The notes under the pieces were generated by a model. It did not search any database, was not told the DNA's origin, and worked only from the letters and a program-made list of their open reading frames with translations. A DNA stretch of 25,575 nt. Origin: Bacteroidales bacterium. Its GTDB lineage: Bacteria > Bacteroidota > Bacteroidia > Bacteroidales > F082. Each line of letters starts with the position of its first letter. The first letter of the stretch is position 1. Positions 1 through 7,493 of the stretch are shown piece after piece. Both the position numbers and the translations under genes were made by a program. The stretch spans positions 1 to 25,575 of the forward strand of contig JALNZU010000042.1 in the NCBI GenBank assembly GCA_023229245.1. Direction: 5' to 3'.

Positions 1-2
1 GT

Positions 3-104
3 TTAAACCTTAATGCTCAAATTGTTTGTTTGTCTCCAAGTCAATGGGTAAACTGTTTTTTGGAAATGCTGGAAGTTGTCCCTGAAAAATTTCATCCTTC
101 GTAG
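3..104 (+). CDS. Possible C-terminal fragment of a gene cut by the window edge
   Basis: A frame open from the window edge ends at the TAG at 102-104 and encodes about 33 residues with a protein-like composition (it ends QWVNCFLEMLEVVPEKFHPS). The opposite strand is also open here: 3-95 (-) gives 30 aa starting MKFFRDNF, with GAAGG just before the ATG. Either could belong to the next cassette of the integron-like array, whose border I place near 171. I do not recognise a family, and both frames are short enough to be chance. Confidence 0.25.
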   Translation, partial: LNLNAQIVCLSPSQWVNCFLEMLEVVPEKFHPS

Positions 105-165
105 TTCAAAGTCGGGTGGTTGTCAAGGTGATTTTTTTTGGTTTGGTGTCGTCTTTTAAGCTGCC

Positions 166-299
166 GCATAACGTTTTGGCGCTTGCCGCAGTGGGGGATT
201 TCGGAGCACTTCACTGTCAACCAAGCACAAATGTTGATAGAAGCACAGCACTTTATTTAACCACGTCAGCCCCCATTGCGGCAAACAGCTGTTAGGTGC
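166..299 (-). other. attC-like recombination site (cassette end)
   Basis: Read on the minus strand this is an imperfect hairpin with the layout of an integron attC. It has R'' ACCTAAC (297-291, a perfect RYYYAAC), a 5-nt spacer, L'' TTTGCCGCAATGGGGG (285-270), a loop of about 70 nt, L' CCCCCACTGCGGCAAG (197-182), a spacer, and R' GTTATGC (172-166, one mismatch to GTTRRRY). The two long arms pair over about 16 bp with two mismatches and differ in spacer length, as expected for attC bulges. The length of about 132 bp is within the known attC range. It starts 15 bp after the stop codon of the cassette gene at 315, the usual place. A generic inverted repeat or a degraded mobile element end is the alternative. 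Confidence 0.7.
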
Positions 300-314
300 T
301 GGCTTTTTTGTCAT

Positions 315-1421
315 TTAATTTAAAGGAGGTAAGTTTTTGTCACACCTTTGTGCATTAGAATGAGCTAATACTTTACCAACTGAGGTTAATTGTATTCCTG
401 CATTGATGTTGTCCCACCATTCTCTTAGTTTACTTAAATTCGGTTGTTTGTTCCACTCTTCCATAAATTTATTGACATTCTGTTGTCTTATACCTGCATC
501 CTTCTTATATAAGTCATATATTGATTTCACAATATTTTTTTGTGCATCAGTCAAGGGAACTTTTATTATTGACAACTGACCATTATTCACTATTTGATGG
601 TGCAGTGCTAAAGTGTCAATATGGTCTTTATTGGGTAGGACTACTCTAACATAATCACTATTCAATTCGTGGTCAATTAAAATGTTCTGTGGAAGTCCGT
701 TATTTTTGAGCAATTCAATGGCTTTATTGAAGTCGTCAGAATTCTTTTCAATTCCTATATCAATATAACCACTCAACATCTCTGGATAATATTGTTCTAT
801 TTTTTTAAGACCACCAAAATTGCTAACTCTTATGGCATCTAAAATGTCTAAATGGTCAAGCCATTCGCTACCAACAGGAAGATTGCTATAAAACAATTTA
901 CCAAATAAGTCATTAAGAGTATTCAGTCCTTGTTGAATAATTCCACTTGCTGGGAAAAAGTAATTTACGGAATGAAAAACGGTCAAGCCAAGTAAAGCAT
1001 CATCAGAAATTTTGTCAACTATTTCAACAGCACGACTAATTCCAGCTCTTGTCACCCTATTGTCTCCTTTCTGAAAACGATGTATTAGTAATTCTGATAA
1101 AAGGTCATAATCAGCTGGTCTCTCTGTAGAAGCTGCTGTCTTTTGTGCTTCAACAAGTAATAATTGAAAACTTGGGTCGGCAAAAGCTTCTAAGGCTCCT
1201 TCAACCGCTTCCATTTTAGGCAAAAGTCTATTTTCAAATTCTGTCACTCTTGAATTTGCTATATTGAGTGCTTCTTGAGAATAGTCTTTTCTTAATTGCA
1301 AGTTCATTTCTTGATAAATTTCTCTTGCCCTTTTCTCATCAATACCTATATTGACAATCATATTGTTCGCTTGCAATTGCTGAGAATTGTCACCAGCTTC
1401 TTGGATTTGTTTACTTGCCAT
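315..1421 (-). CDS. LPO_1073/Vpar_1526-like protein with N-terminal AGDNS motif (368 aa)
   Basis: This is a soluble, helix-rich protein with no signal peptide. The motif AGDNSQQLQ sits at residues 9-17, and a region around residues 75-170 (FADPSFQLLLVEAQKTAAS, LLSELLIHR) resembles the uncharacterised LPO_1073/Vpar_1526 family as I remember it. No biochemical role is known to me. The frame stays open upstream to 1520, but I chose the ATG at 1421: it follows GGGAGAG, starts the conserved AGDNS segment, and overlaps the end of the 58-aa gene by 11 bp (ATGGCAAGTAA), so the two are probably translationally coupled. The gene is the main cargo of the integron-like cassette, and its stop lies 15 bp from the attC. 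A cassette setting and a small membrane partner fit a defence or stress function, but that is inference. Confidence 0.65.
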   Translation of the reverse strand: MASKQIQEAGDNSQQLQANNMIVNIGIDEKRAREIYQEMNLQLRKDYSQEALNIANSRVTEFENRLLPKMEAVEGALEAFADPSFQLLLVEAQKTAASTERPADYDLLSELLIHRFQKGDNRVTRAGISRAVEIVDKISDDALLGLTVFHSVNYFFPASGIIQQGLNTLNDLFGKLFYSNLPVGSEWLDHLDILDAIRVSNFGGLKKIEQYYPEMLSGYIDIGIEKNSDDFNKAIELLKNNGLPQNILIDHELNSDYVRVVLPNKDHIDTLALHHQIVNNGQLSIIKVPLTDAQKNIVKSIYDLYKKDAGIRQQNVNKFMEEWNKQPNLSKLREWWDNINAGIQLTSVGKVLAHSNAQRCDKNLPPLN

Positions 1422-1587
1422 TACTGTCTCTCCCAATTTGAATTTGTGAAGAATTATCGCCAGCCTTTTGCTTTTGTTTGACTGTGTTCTTGTTAATGCC
1501 AATTTTATATCCCACTGCACCGCCAGTTAGAAGGCCAACTATTAGCGTTATTATTGCGGTCCCTATTCCGTCAAAAATCCATTCCAT
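1411..1587 (-). CDS. Small single-pass membrane protein with AGDNS motif (58 aa)
   Basis: The protein has a short N-terminus (MEWIFDG), one glycine-rich transmembrane helix at about residues 8-30 (ending GGAVGYKIG), a basic linker, and the tail AGDNSSQIQIGRD at residues 42-54. That tail motif recurs at the N-terminus of the 368-aa protein encoded immediately downstream, whose start codon lies inside the last codons of this gene. The frame is in a different phase from the longer open frame that covers the same bases; I prefer it because it has a start codon, a clear membrane helix and the shared motif. It probably anchors or senses for the downstream protein at the inner membrane. No named family was recognised. 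The leader before the ATG is A-rich and has no strong Shine-Dalgarno sequence, common in Bacteroidota. Confidence 0.65.
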   Translation of the reverse strand: MEWIFDGIGTAIITLIVGLLTGGAVGYKIGINKNTVKQKQKAGDNSSQIQIGRDSNGK

Positions 1588-1637
1588 ATTTTATGTTTTT
1601 TAATTATTGATTAGTCTATGTTTGTTTGTCTAAGCTT

Positions 1638-1809
1638 GCACCTAACGTCTTATTAACGCAATAAATATAAAACATTCGTTAATACAATCTATATAACATT
1701 CGCTAATGCATTTTATTAATTTGTGCCTAAAATCTATATAAGACATTAAAACAAATAGATATAGTGAAAAAAACATCTTAAAAAAAATTAGCATTAACGA
1801 ATGTTTTAT
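1638..1809 (-). other. attI-like region with three copies of a 19-bp recombinase-type repeat
   Basis: Between the cassette border and the recombinase gene lie two direct copies of ATAWAACATTCGYTAATRC (1667-1685 and 1691-1709, 24-bp period) and one inverted copy (1791-1809). On the minus strand, two direct repeats are followed by a core with GCGTTAAT (1659-1652) and GTTAGGT (1646-1640). This mirrors the known attI1 design, in which direct repeats DR2 and DR1 precede the L/R core. The inverted third copy lies 31 bp before the recombinase start codon, where binding could repress its own promoter. Recombinase binding is inferred from arrangement only. Confidence 0.55.
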
Positions 1810-1840
1810 TATTTTCGTTGTCCCAATAAAATGTAAAGCA

Positions 1841-2683
1841 ATGGATGTCGACAGCCTTATTAAAGAATTTGAGCAAAAACTAATTTTGCAACGATACAGT
1901 GCAAATTCAATTTTGATTTATAAAAGTGTACTTAGGAGTTTCCTTAAGCTGACCGAAAAGAAGTTTGCTCACCCGAATGAGATAGACGAAGAAGTCATGG
2001 AAAAATATGTTTACTGGAAAGTTGACAAACATAAAATCAGCAGTTCACATCAGCGTCTGATTGTTGCATCACTTGAAAAATTTTATAAGTCGCTATATGA
2101 CAGGGAGCTTAGGATAAAACATCTGTACCCTTCACGCAAGTCTACAAGCTTGCCCAATTATCTGACTAAAGATGAAGTGAAAAAAATGATTGCGAGTACC
2201 CAAAACAGCAAGCATCGCTGCATCATAAAAATATTGTATGGCGGAGGATTGCGCTTAAGTGAACTTCTCAACCTCAAACTTGAGGATATCAATTCCGAAA
2301 ATATGCTGATTCTGATCCGCAAAGCAAAGGGCAATAAAGATAGATTGGTGATGTTATCACAAAGTCTGTTAGAAGATCTTCGAATATATTACAAGGAATA
2401 TAAACCAAAGGCTTACCTTTTTGAAGGTCAGAATAATGGTATGTACTCTGAAAAATCGGTACAAAATGTGGTTAAAGCTGCTGCACAACGTGCAGGGATA
2501 CGTAAGAAAGTAACTCCGCATACTTTGCGGCACAGCTTTGCCACACACCTGCTGGAAGCGGGTACGGACATTCGTTATATACAGCAGCTTTTAGGACACA
2601 AATCCATTAAAACCACTGAAATATATACGCACATTACCGAGGTTTCGAAATCGACCATAAAAAGCCCTTTGGATAGATTGTAA
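1841..2683 (+). CDS. Tyrosine recombinase, integron-integrase-like but Xer-sized (280 aa)
   Basis: A site-specific recombinase with an N-terminal SAM-like DNA-binding domain (about residues 3-90) and a C-terminal catalytic domain. All catalytic residues are present: R138 (GGGLRLSE), K163, H227 and R230 (HTLRHSF), H253 (LLGHKS) and Y262 (EIYTHI). The C-terminus SPLDRL resembles that of integron integrases (SPLDAL in IntI1). The K-to-H spacing is 64 residues, against about 72 in XerD and about 106 in IntI1, so the insertion that defines IntI is absent. The gene sits beside an attI-like repeat region and a cassette with an attC-like end, reading outward, which fits a cassette integrase. It could instead be an ordinary phage- or transposon-type integrase. 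The gene converges on the acetyltransferase at 2852. Confidence 0.9.
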   Translation: MDVDSLIKEFEQKLILQRYSANSILIYKSVLRSFLKLTEKKFAHPNEIDEEVMEKYVYWKVDKHKISSSHQRLIVASLEKFYKSLYDRELRIKHLYPSRKSTSLPNYLTKDEVKKMIASTQNSKHRCIIKILYGGGLRLSELLNLKLEDINSENMLILIRKAKGNKDRLVMLSQSLLEDLRIYYKEYKPKAYLFEGQNNGMYSEKSVQNVVKAAAQRAGIRKKVTPHTLRHSFATHLLEAGTDIRYIQQLLGHKSIKTTEIYTHITEVSKSTIKSPLDRL

Positions 2684-2851
2684 ACCGAAGTCGTAAATAC
2701 ATCCGTTAGCAGGCAATTTTTAAAAAATAATTTATTCGTTTTATCATCATGTGTGCTTAATTCAAATAAAAAATAAGGGTGTAAATTTACGATATTTTGG
2801 TTGAAATACACAAGTATTAATCGCTTTTTGATTGATTTTTATCGCTATTGT

Positions 2852-3664
2852 TTATGTTTTTATGATCTCTTTCAGTTTGTTATCTAAGCCTGGAAGACCC
2901 TCTAAATTGATTGTAAACACATCAGATAAGATTTCCCGTATTTCCGATACTGTTTTCAGTACTTTTTTTTCATGGGTTCCATCTGTATGATAGGTTGAAA
3001 AAGTTCGGTTAAACAGCGAATAGCGGTTATAGTTTCTTTTGATAGAAGCGGTAAGGTCTTTTTTAAAATGTGAATCGGGATGTGTGGAGGTGTACCAGTT
3101 TCCCACTTCAAAATCTGATATATCTTGTTCTGACAAATCGAAGCAGTACAATGTACGCCATTTCTTGTAGAAATATTCTTGCAGTATATAGCCGTATTTC
3201 TTGTCTGCTATCAGCCGGTAATCACCTGATGGGGTAGTTTGTACCTTGTTGGTTTCTAACGTTAGTGGGATACATGGAGCGTCTCCTCCAAAGCCCACAT
3301 CGGACACATAGGTAATGCCGTTTATCTCAACTAATAACAGCATATGCGTACGGCGCATGAACCCTTTTCCTCTTTCCATCACCCTGCCGGTGATACCCCT
3401 GACATTGAAATGTAATGATCTCAACACATTTAAAAACAACATATTCTGTTCGTAGCAATAGCCGCCTCGCCTTTCAACAACCATCTTATTGTACAAAGTA
3501 TCGGTATCTAAAAGTACCGGTATGTTCAACAAAGGAAACAGATTTTCAAAAGGGAAGGTGAATGCATGACTGCGCTGCAATACTGAAAGTAATTCCCGGT
3601 TAGGCGTTGCTGAGGCAACAGCATTAGTTCGTGTAAAATAATGGTGCAGCTGTGTAGGCGACAT
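2852..3664 (-). CDS. Arylamine N-acetyltransferase
   Basis: A cytoplasmic enzyme that transfers acetyl groups (or other acyl groups) from CoA to arylamines, hydrazines and similar amines. The 270-aa length is normal for the family. The catalytic triad is visible: C70 in RRGGYCYEQN, H107 in RRTHMLLL and D122 in VSDVGFGG. The early FPFENL motif (37-42) is also typical. The physiological role in bacteria is often unclear and may be detoxification or modification of secondary metabolites. The gene is monocistronic, converges with the recombinase and has its own good promoter at 3694-3723. It does not look like part of the integron unit. Confidence 0.95.
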   Translation of the reverse strand: MSPTQLHHYFTRTNAVASATPNRELLSVLQRSHAFTFPFENLFPLLNIPVLLDTDTLYNKMVVERRGGYCYEQNMLFLNVLRSLHFNVRGITGRVMERGKGFMRRTHMLLLVEINGITYVSDVGFGGDAPCIPLTLETNKVQTTPSGDYRLIADKKYGYILQEYFYKKWRTLYCFDLSEQDISDFEVGNWYTSTHPDSHFKKDLTASIKRNYNRYSLFNRTFSTYHTDGTHEKKVLKTVSEIREILSDVFTINLEGLPGLDNKLKEIIKT

Positions 3665-3693
3665 AATCAGATATATGTATCAATTTAAGTTTT

Positions 3694-3723
3694 CAAAGAT
3701 ATGCAAGATCAGGCAGAAACAAA
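3694..3723 (-). promoter_or_regulatory. Bacteroidota-type promoter for the acetyltransferase
   Basis: On the minus strand a TTTG box (3723-3720) is separated by 18 bp from TATCTTTG (3701-3694), an exact match to the TAnnTTTG -7 consensus of the Bacteroidota primary sigma factor. The -7 box ends 29 bp before the start codon at 3664. Confidence 0.65.
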
Positions 3724-4226
3724 TATGGCCGGGTACAACTGATTTCTGCCTCTCACCTAAAAAGAAATCATTTTTCACTATAAAAACTTTTGATGATGCG
3801 TACTGAATAGTAACAAGAGCCTGATGTATCTGAAAATTATCTGGTTTTTACGCGTCGTAGTGATAGTAAGGCCTCATCTCATTTAGTAATTTATTTTCCG
3901 TAAAATATTCTTGAAAGTCAATCAGATAGATACATTTTCTGATTACTTTCTTGTTTTTAGAAAGTATTTCAGATCACTTAAAAATTTTACGCTCTTAGGA
4001 CAAGACAAATATCCTGTTTTTTAGTCAGTCTTTTTATCAGTCATTTGTGATTTTTAGTCAATTTTTTTAAAATACTTGCTAACTGAATGCACTGATACAT
4101 AGGGCATAATAAATTATTTTCGTTTTAGGTGGTTAGATTTTTAGGGGAAACACCAGCAAGAAAAAATTTTTAACAAACTGTGATTTTTTATACCTTTCTG
4201 CGAATAATATAGTAACGATTACTAAT
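3724..4226. promoter_or_regulatory. Divergent intergenic region with three TTTTTA-AGTCA repeats
   Basis: No gene is visible in this AT-rich stretch between the acetyltransferase and the ECF sigma gene. Three related units lie at 4018-4027 (TTTTTAGTCA), 4031-4043 (TTTTTATCAGTCA) and 4051-4060 (TTTTTAGTCA), about 17 bp apart and about 170-210 bp before the sigma gene. They may be operator sites. A weak -7 candidate (TACCTTTC) lies near 4190, without a convincing upstream box. Confidence 0.35.
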
Positions 4227-4724
4227 ATGCCAGTGGAAAAGGATAATTTTATTGCAGTCATCAAAGACAATCAAAGCCTGATCTTTAAAATATGTTATTC
4301 CTATTGTTCAAACCCTGAAGACAGAAAAGACTTACAGCAAGAAATTATAATTCAGCTATGGAATTCTTTTACAAAATTTGACGGACGTGTTAAGATTTCG
4401 ACATGGATTTACCGTATCGCTTTGAATACCGCAATATCATTTTATCGGAAAGACCGCAAAAACAAAGAGAAAATTGTCAGTATGGATACATCCTTAATCT
4501 CATTGCCAGTCTTTGGACCAAATGTGGAACAAGATGAAAGGATTACTTTGTTATACAAGTATATAGAAAATTTGAATGAGATAGACAAAGCGCTGATCCT
4601 ACTCCTTTTGGAAGATAAAAGCTACAGGGAAATAGCAGACATACTTGGGATTACACTAACTAACGTAGCTACCAAAATTAGTCGTGTTAAGAAAAATCTG
4701 AAAAAACAATTTAATAATAATTAA
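4227..4724 (+). CDS. ECF (extracytoplasmic function) RNA polymerase sigma factor
   Basis: A 165-aa sigma-70 family protein with only regions 2 and 4. Region 2 (about residues 8-75) has DLQQEIIIQLWNSFTKFD and the STWIYRIALNTAISFYRK segment that contacts the -10 element. Region 4 (about 108-160) has the helix-turn-helix SYREIADILGITLTNVATKISR. It directs RNA polymerase to a stress or envelope regulon that cannot be read from this window. The next gene starts 11 bp downstream and encodes a membrane protein, the usual place for an anti-sigma or signalling partner. ECF factors often autoregulate, and the repeats at 4018-4060 are possible sites for other regulators. Confidence 0.95.
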   Translation: MPVEKDNFIAVIKDNQSLIFKICYSYCSNPEDRKDLQQEIIIQLWNSFTKFDGRVKISTWIYRIALNTAISFYRKDRKNKEKIVSMDTSLISLPVFGPNVEQDERITLLYKYIENLNEIDKALILLLLEDKSYREIADILGITLTNVATKISRVKKNLKKQFNNN

Positions 4725-4735
4725 AACGTAAGATC

Positions 4736-5353
4736 ATGGAATTAAACGATTTAAAAGATATTTGGATGCAATATGACAAAAGATTGAAAAGCTCCTTGAA
4801 ACTGAATGAAGAACTTCTAAGGTTGATAAATTTAGAAAAACATAACCGGGCTTTGAGAAAACCATTGAGGCTTGAACTGTTGAATATGATGATACAGATA
4901 GGTATGATTGGTCTGACTATCTATTTCGTGATTCAACTATCAACCGAAAGATTTTATTTGATTACCGGAGCGATAGCTTGTGTAATGTGTACTATAAGCT
5001 TAATCTTTTCAGCTACTAAAGTGTCCCGTTTGTATGATCTTGCTTACTATCATTTGAGTATTATGCAATTTCAAAAAGAATTTATACAATTAAAAATATT
5101 TATTATGCGTCTTAGAAAGATAGAGTACAATATAGCTTCAATAATTGGGATTACTCTTTTACCTTTACTAGTAAAGGCAACTACAGGTATTGACCTTTTA
5201 GGACACTTAACGGTTTTAATTCCAGCATTGGTTTTTGTACTTGGATCAGGTTATTCCATAGGCGTTTGGCTAAACCTGATCGTGTATGATAAAAGTTTAA
5301 AAGATGCAGAAATGTTTCTCAGCCTGCTTAATAAATTCAGTAATGAAGAATGA
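4736..5353 (+). CDS. Four-helix membrane protein, likely partner of the ECF sigma factor
   Basis: A 205-aa protein with a charged cytoplasmic N-terminus (MELNDLKDIWMQYDKRLKSS) and about four transmembrane helices, near residues 48-67, 71-92, 131-148 and 155-178. The N-terminal WMQYDKRL-type segment is common in proteins encoded directly after ECF sigma factors in Bacteroidota. It is co-transcribed with the sigma gene (11-bp gap). Control of the sigma factor is inferred from position; no classical zinc anti-sigma motif (HxxxCxxC) is present. The 289 bp after it, up to the CLC gene stop at 5643, hold no convincing gene or strong terminator. Confidence 0.75.
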   Translation: MELNDLKDIWMQYDKRLKSSLKLNEELLRLINLEKHNRALRKPLRLELLNMMIQIGMIGLTIYFVIQLSTERFYLITGAIACVMCTISLIFSATKVSRLYDLAYYHLSIMQFQKEFIQLKIFIMRLRKIEYNIASIIGITLLPLLVKATTGIDLLGHLTVLIPALVFVLGSGYSIGVWLNLIVYDKSLKDAEMFLSLLNKFSNEE

Positions 5354-5642
5354 CAGCCGGTTTCATACACATATCCGAGTTCAATAATATCTCTCATAAA
5401 CAAGAATAAAGCTTCTATGCGGACAAGTGCAGGGGAGTCAGAGCCAACAAATTGGTAAACGAAAAAACTATTTTAAAGGTTATGCGGTCAGTCTTGTCAA
5501 TAAATATAAAATTTTCATCATCTGTTGTATAAGTAAATTATTAGTTCGTTTACTGTTCTGTATCTTCTCTATGGATAGTGAGGGCGCATTTAGCAATTAC
5601 TTTACACTGTCTGTCATTAATTGATGTTGGGGTTTTATCAAT

Positions 5643-7421
5643 CTAATCCAATGATAATTCACTGAGTTTTTTGCGGTAGGTTGCAAACACATTGGCTCGC
5701 GAAATGTATCCCATATATTTTCCATTCTGAAGCACTACTATATTGTATTTATCGGAGGCCTGAAACTTTTCGGCTACCTTATCCATAGGATCATCAGGAT
5801 GGATAATATGTTCGGGAAATACCATGATCTTTTCCAAAGTAGTAGGATACAGCTCACGGTCGAACATGATGGTTCGTATATCATCTAATAGTATATGTCC
5901 TTTAAACATATCGTCTTCATTTACCACCGGAAATATATTGCGTTTCGACTGGCTGATGATTTTCACTAAGTCGCCCAATGTTTGTCGGGGATGCACTTTA
6001 TAAAAGTTGTCTTCTACCAGGGCTCGTACTTCCATCATATCCAGCACACTCTGATCTTTGTTATGGGTTACAAGTTCTCTTCGGTTAGCCAATTGATGTG
6101 TATAAATTGAATTGGGTGTGAACACTTTTACCGTAACGAAAGAGATGGTGGAGACGATCATCAACGGGATGAAAAGGCTATAGCCTCCGGTAATTTCTGC
6201 TATCAGAAAAATACCCGTGAGTGGTGCGTGCATGATACCGGCCACCATACCCGCCATACCTACTACGGCAAATTTACTGACAGGCAGCTCGGCTATACCT
6301 GTTTCGTTGATGGCCGTAACGTAGAACAAGCCTAAGAAAGCGCCTAAGAACAAGGCGGGTGCAAACACACCTCCTACTCCACCTGCCGTAAACGTAAAAG
6401 AAGTAGCAAAGGCTTTAGTCAAGAGTACTGCAACAAAAAGCAAAAAAATCACCCAGATATTATCCTGTAGGCTAAAAAATATACTGTGGTTGTACAGCGA
6501 ACTGAAATCGCCGCGCAGGCTCAGATTGATCGCATCGTATCCTTCGCCGTATAAAGCAGGAAAGAAAAAGATCAACAGTCCCAACAACAGACCGCTGATC
6601 AGAAAACGGTGAAGCCAGTTGGTGTATCTGGTCTCAAAATAAGACTCAACAGCTATAAATATCTTGGTGAAATAAGTTGACAGCAAGCCGGCCAACACCC
6701 CTAATCCTATGTAAAAGATAGTGTTGGATGGATCGAATGAAGAAGGCATAGTTACCGGATACATCACCGCTTGTCCTAACATAAAATAAGAAGTCAGTAC
6801 TGCGGTAACTGTTGCGATAAGCAGAGGGATAAGTGAAGCTGCTGTGAGCTCTATCATGATCACTTCAAGGGCAAACACTATGGCAGCAATAGGAGCCTGA
6901 AAGATAGATGCTACCGCTGCGGCACTGGCAAGCCCTATCATCAGTATGATTTGCCGGTGATTAAGCCGTAAAAACTGACCTATGTTGGAACCTATGGCAG
7001 CTCCGGTAGAAACGGTAGGACCTTCCAAACCTACCGAACCACCAAAACCTACTGTGAGAGCACTTGATATGATAGCTGAAAAGGTGTTGTGAAAACGTAT
7101 CAGCCCTTTTTTACGGCTAATGGCATACAACACACCTGGAATACCATGACCGGGCTCTTTGCGGATGATGTATCGCATGAACAATACGGCTAAAAGGATG
7201 CCGACCGAAGGATACAAAAAGTAAAGATAATTTTCATACTGATGGGCTGAGCTTCGGATAAGCAATAGCTGTATATAATGTGCCGATTTTTTGATCACTA
7301 CTGCTGAAATACCGGCAGCAATACCTACTATTACACTGAGTACGTAAATATATTGCCTGTCGGAGATGTACCGGACACGCCATGTCATCAGTTGTTCGAA
7401 TATTTTTTTAAACCACCACAT
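5643..7421 (-). CDS. CLC-family chloride channel/transporter with C-terminal CBS pair
   Basis: An inner-membrane anion channel or H+/Cl- exchanger of 592 aa. The CLC core covers about residues 25-440: GHGIP (91-95, where E. coli ClcA has GSGIP), GLEGP (131-135) with gating glutamate E133, GGVGGVFAP (347-355) and central tyrosine Y414. At the site of ClcA E203, the internal proton glutamate, this protein has V187 (FALEVIMIE), as many channel-type CLCs do. Two CBS domains, probably nucleotide-sensing, occupy about 465-520 and 530-585. It is the last gene of a minus-strand run, 72 bp after the zinc-ribbon gene. Confidence 0.93.
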   Translation of the reverse strand: MWWFKKIFEQLMTWRVRYISDRQYIYVLSVIVGIAAGISAVVIKKSAHYIQLLLIRSSAHQYENYLYFLYPSVGILLAVLFMRYIIRKEPGHGIPGVLYAISRKKGLIRFHNTFSAIISSALTVGFGGSVGLEGPTVSTGAAIGSNIGQFLRLNHRQIILMIGLASAAAVASIFQAPIAAIVFALEVIMIELTAASLIPLLIATVTAVLTSYFMLGQAVMYPVTMPSSFDPSNTIFYIGLGVLAGLLSTYFTKIFIAVESYFETRYTNWLHRFLISGLLLGLLIFFFPALYGEGYDAINLSLRGDFSSLYNHSIFFSLQDNIWVIFLLFVAVLLTKAFATSFTFTAGGVGGVFAPALFLGAFLGLFYVTAINETGIAELPVSKFAVVGMAGMVAGIMHAPLTGIFLIAEITGGYSLFIPLMIVSTISFVTVKVFTPNSIYTHQLANRRELVTHNKDQSVLDMMEVRALVEDNFYKVHPRQTLGDLVKIISQSKRNIFPVVNEDDMFKGHILLDDIRTIMFDRELYPTTLEKIMVFPEHIIHPDDPMDKVAEKFQASDKYNIVVLQNGKYMGYISRANVFATYRKKLSELSLD

Positions 7422-7493
7422 TTTCTAATACAGCTTGGCTAACAAATGCGAAAATATAAAATGTAAGCCGACAGTCCTATTTTTAATAGTATA

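Larger units (their letters stand above)
172..1645 (-). mobile_element. Putative integron gene cassette carrying two overlapping genes
   Basis: The segment is bounded on the minus strand by G/TTAGGTGC at 1646/1645 and by the R' end of the attC at 172/171. The first bases (TTAGGTGC, 1645-1638) are the exact complement of the R'' arm (GCACCTAA, 299-292). That is what circularisation of a real cassette requires, because the R' half of the free circular attC comes from the cassette start. Inside are two minus-strand genes reading away from the recombinase at 1841, the classical integron arrangement in mirror image. Insertion by other means is possible, but the matched ends, attC fold, gene orientation and adjacent tyrosine recombinase agree. 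Confidence 0.6.

Noticed and set aside
1422..1520. N-terminal extension of the 368-aa cassette gene to 1520
   Set aside because: The extension (MQWDIKLALTR...) has no family character and overlaps the better-supported 58-aa gene in another frame.
2684..2851. Possible terminator between the recombinase and the acetyltransferase
   Set aside because: Only a 4-bp stem (AATC/GATT near 2820) with a T-run is seen, too weak to call.
5427..5624. 65-aa open frame (+) after the sigma/membrane protein pair
   Set aside because: It starts with GTG, has no ribosome-binding site and shows no recognisable domain; the gap is an ordinary convergent intergenic region.
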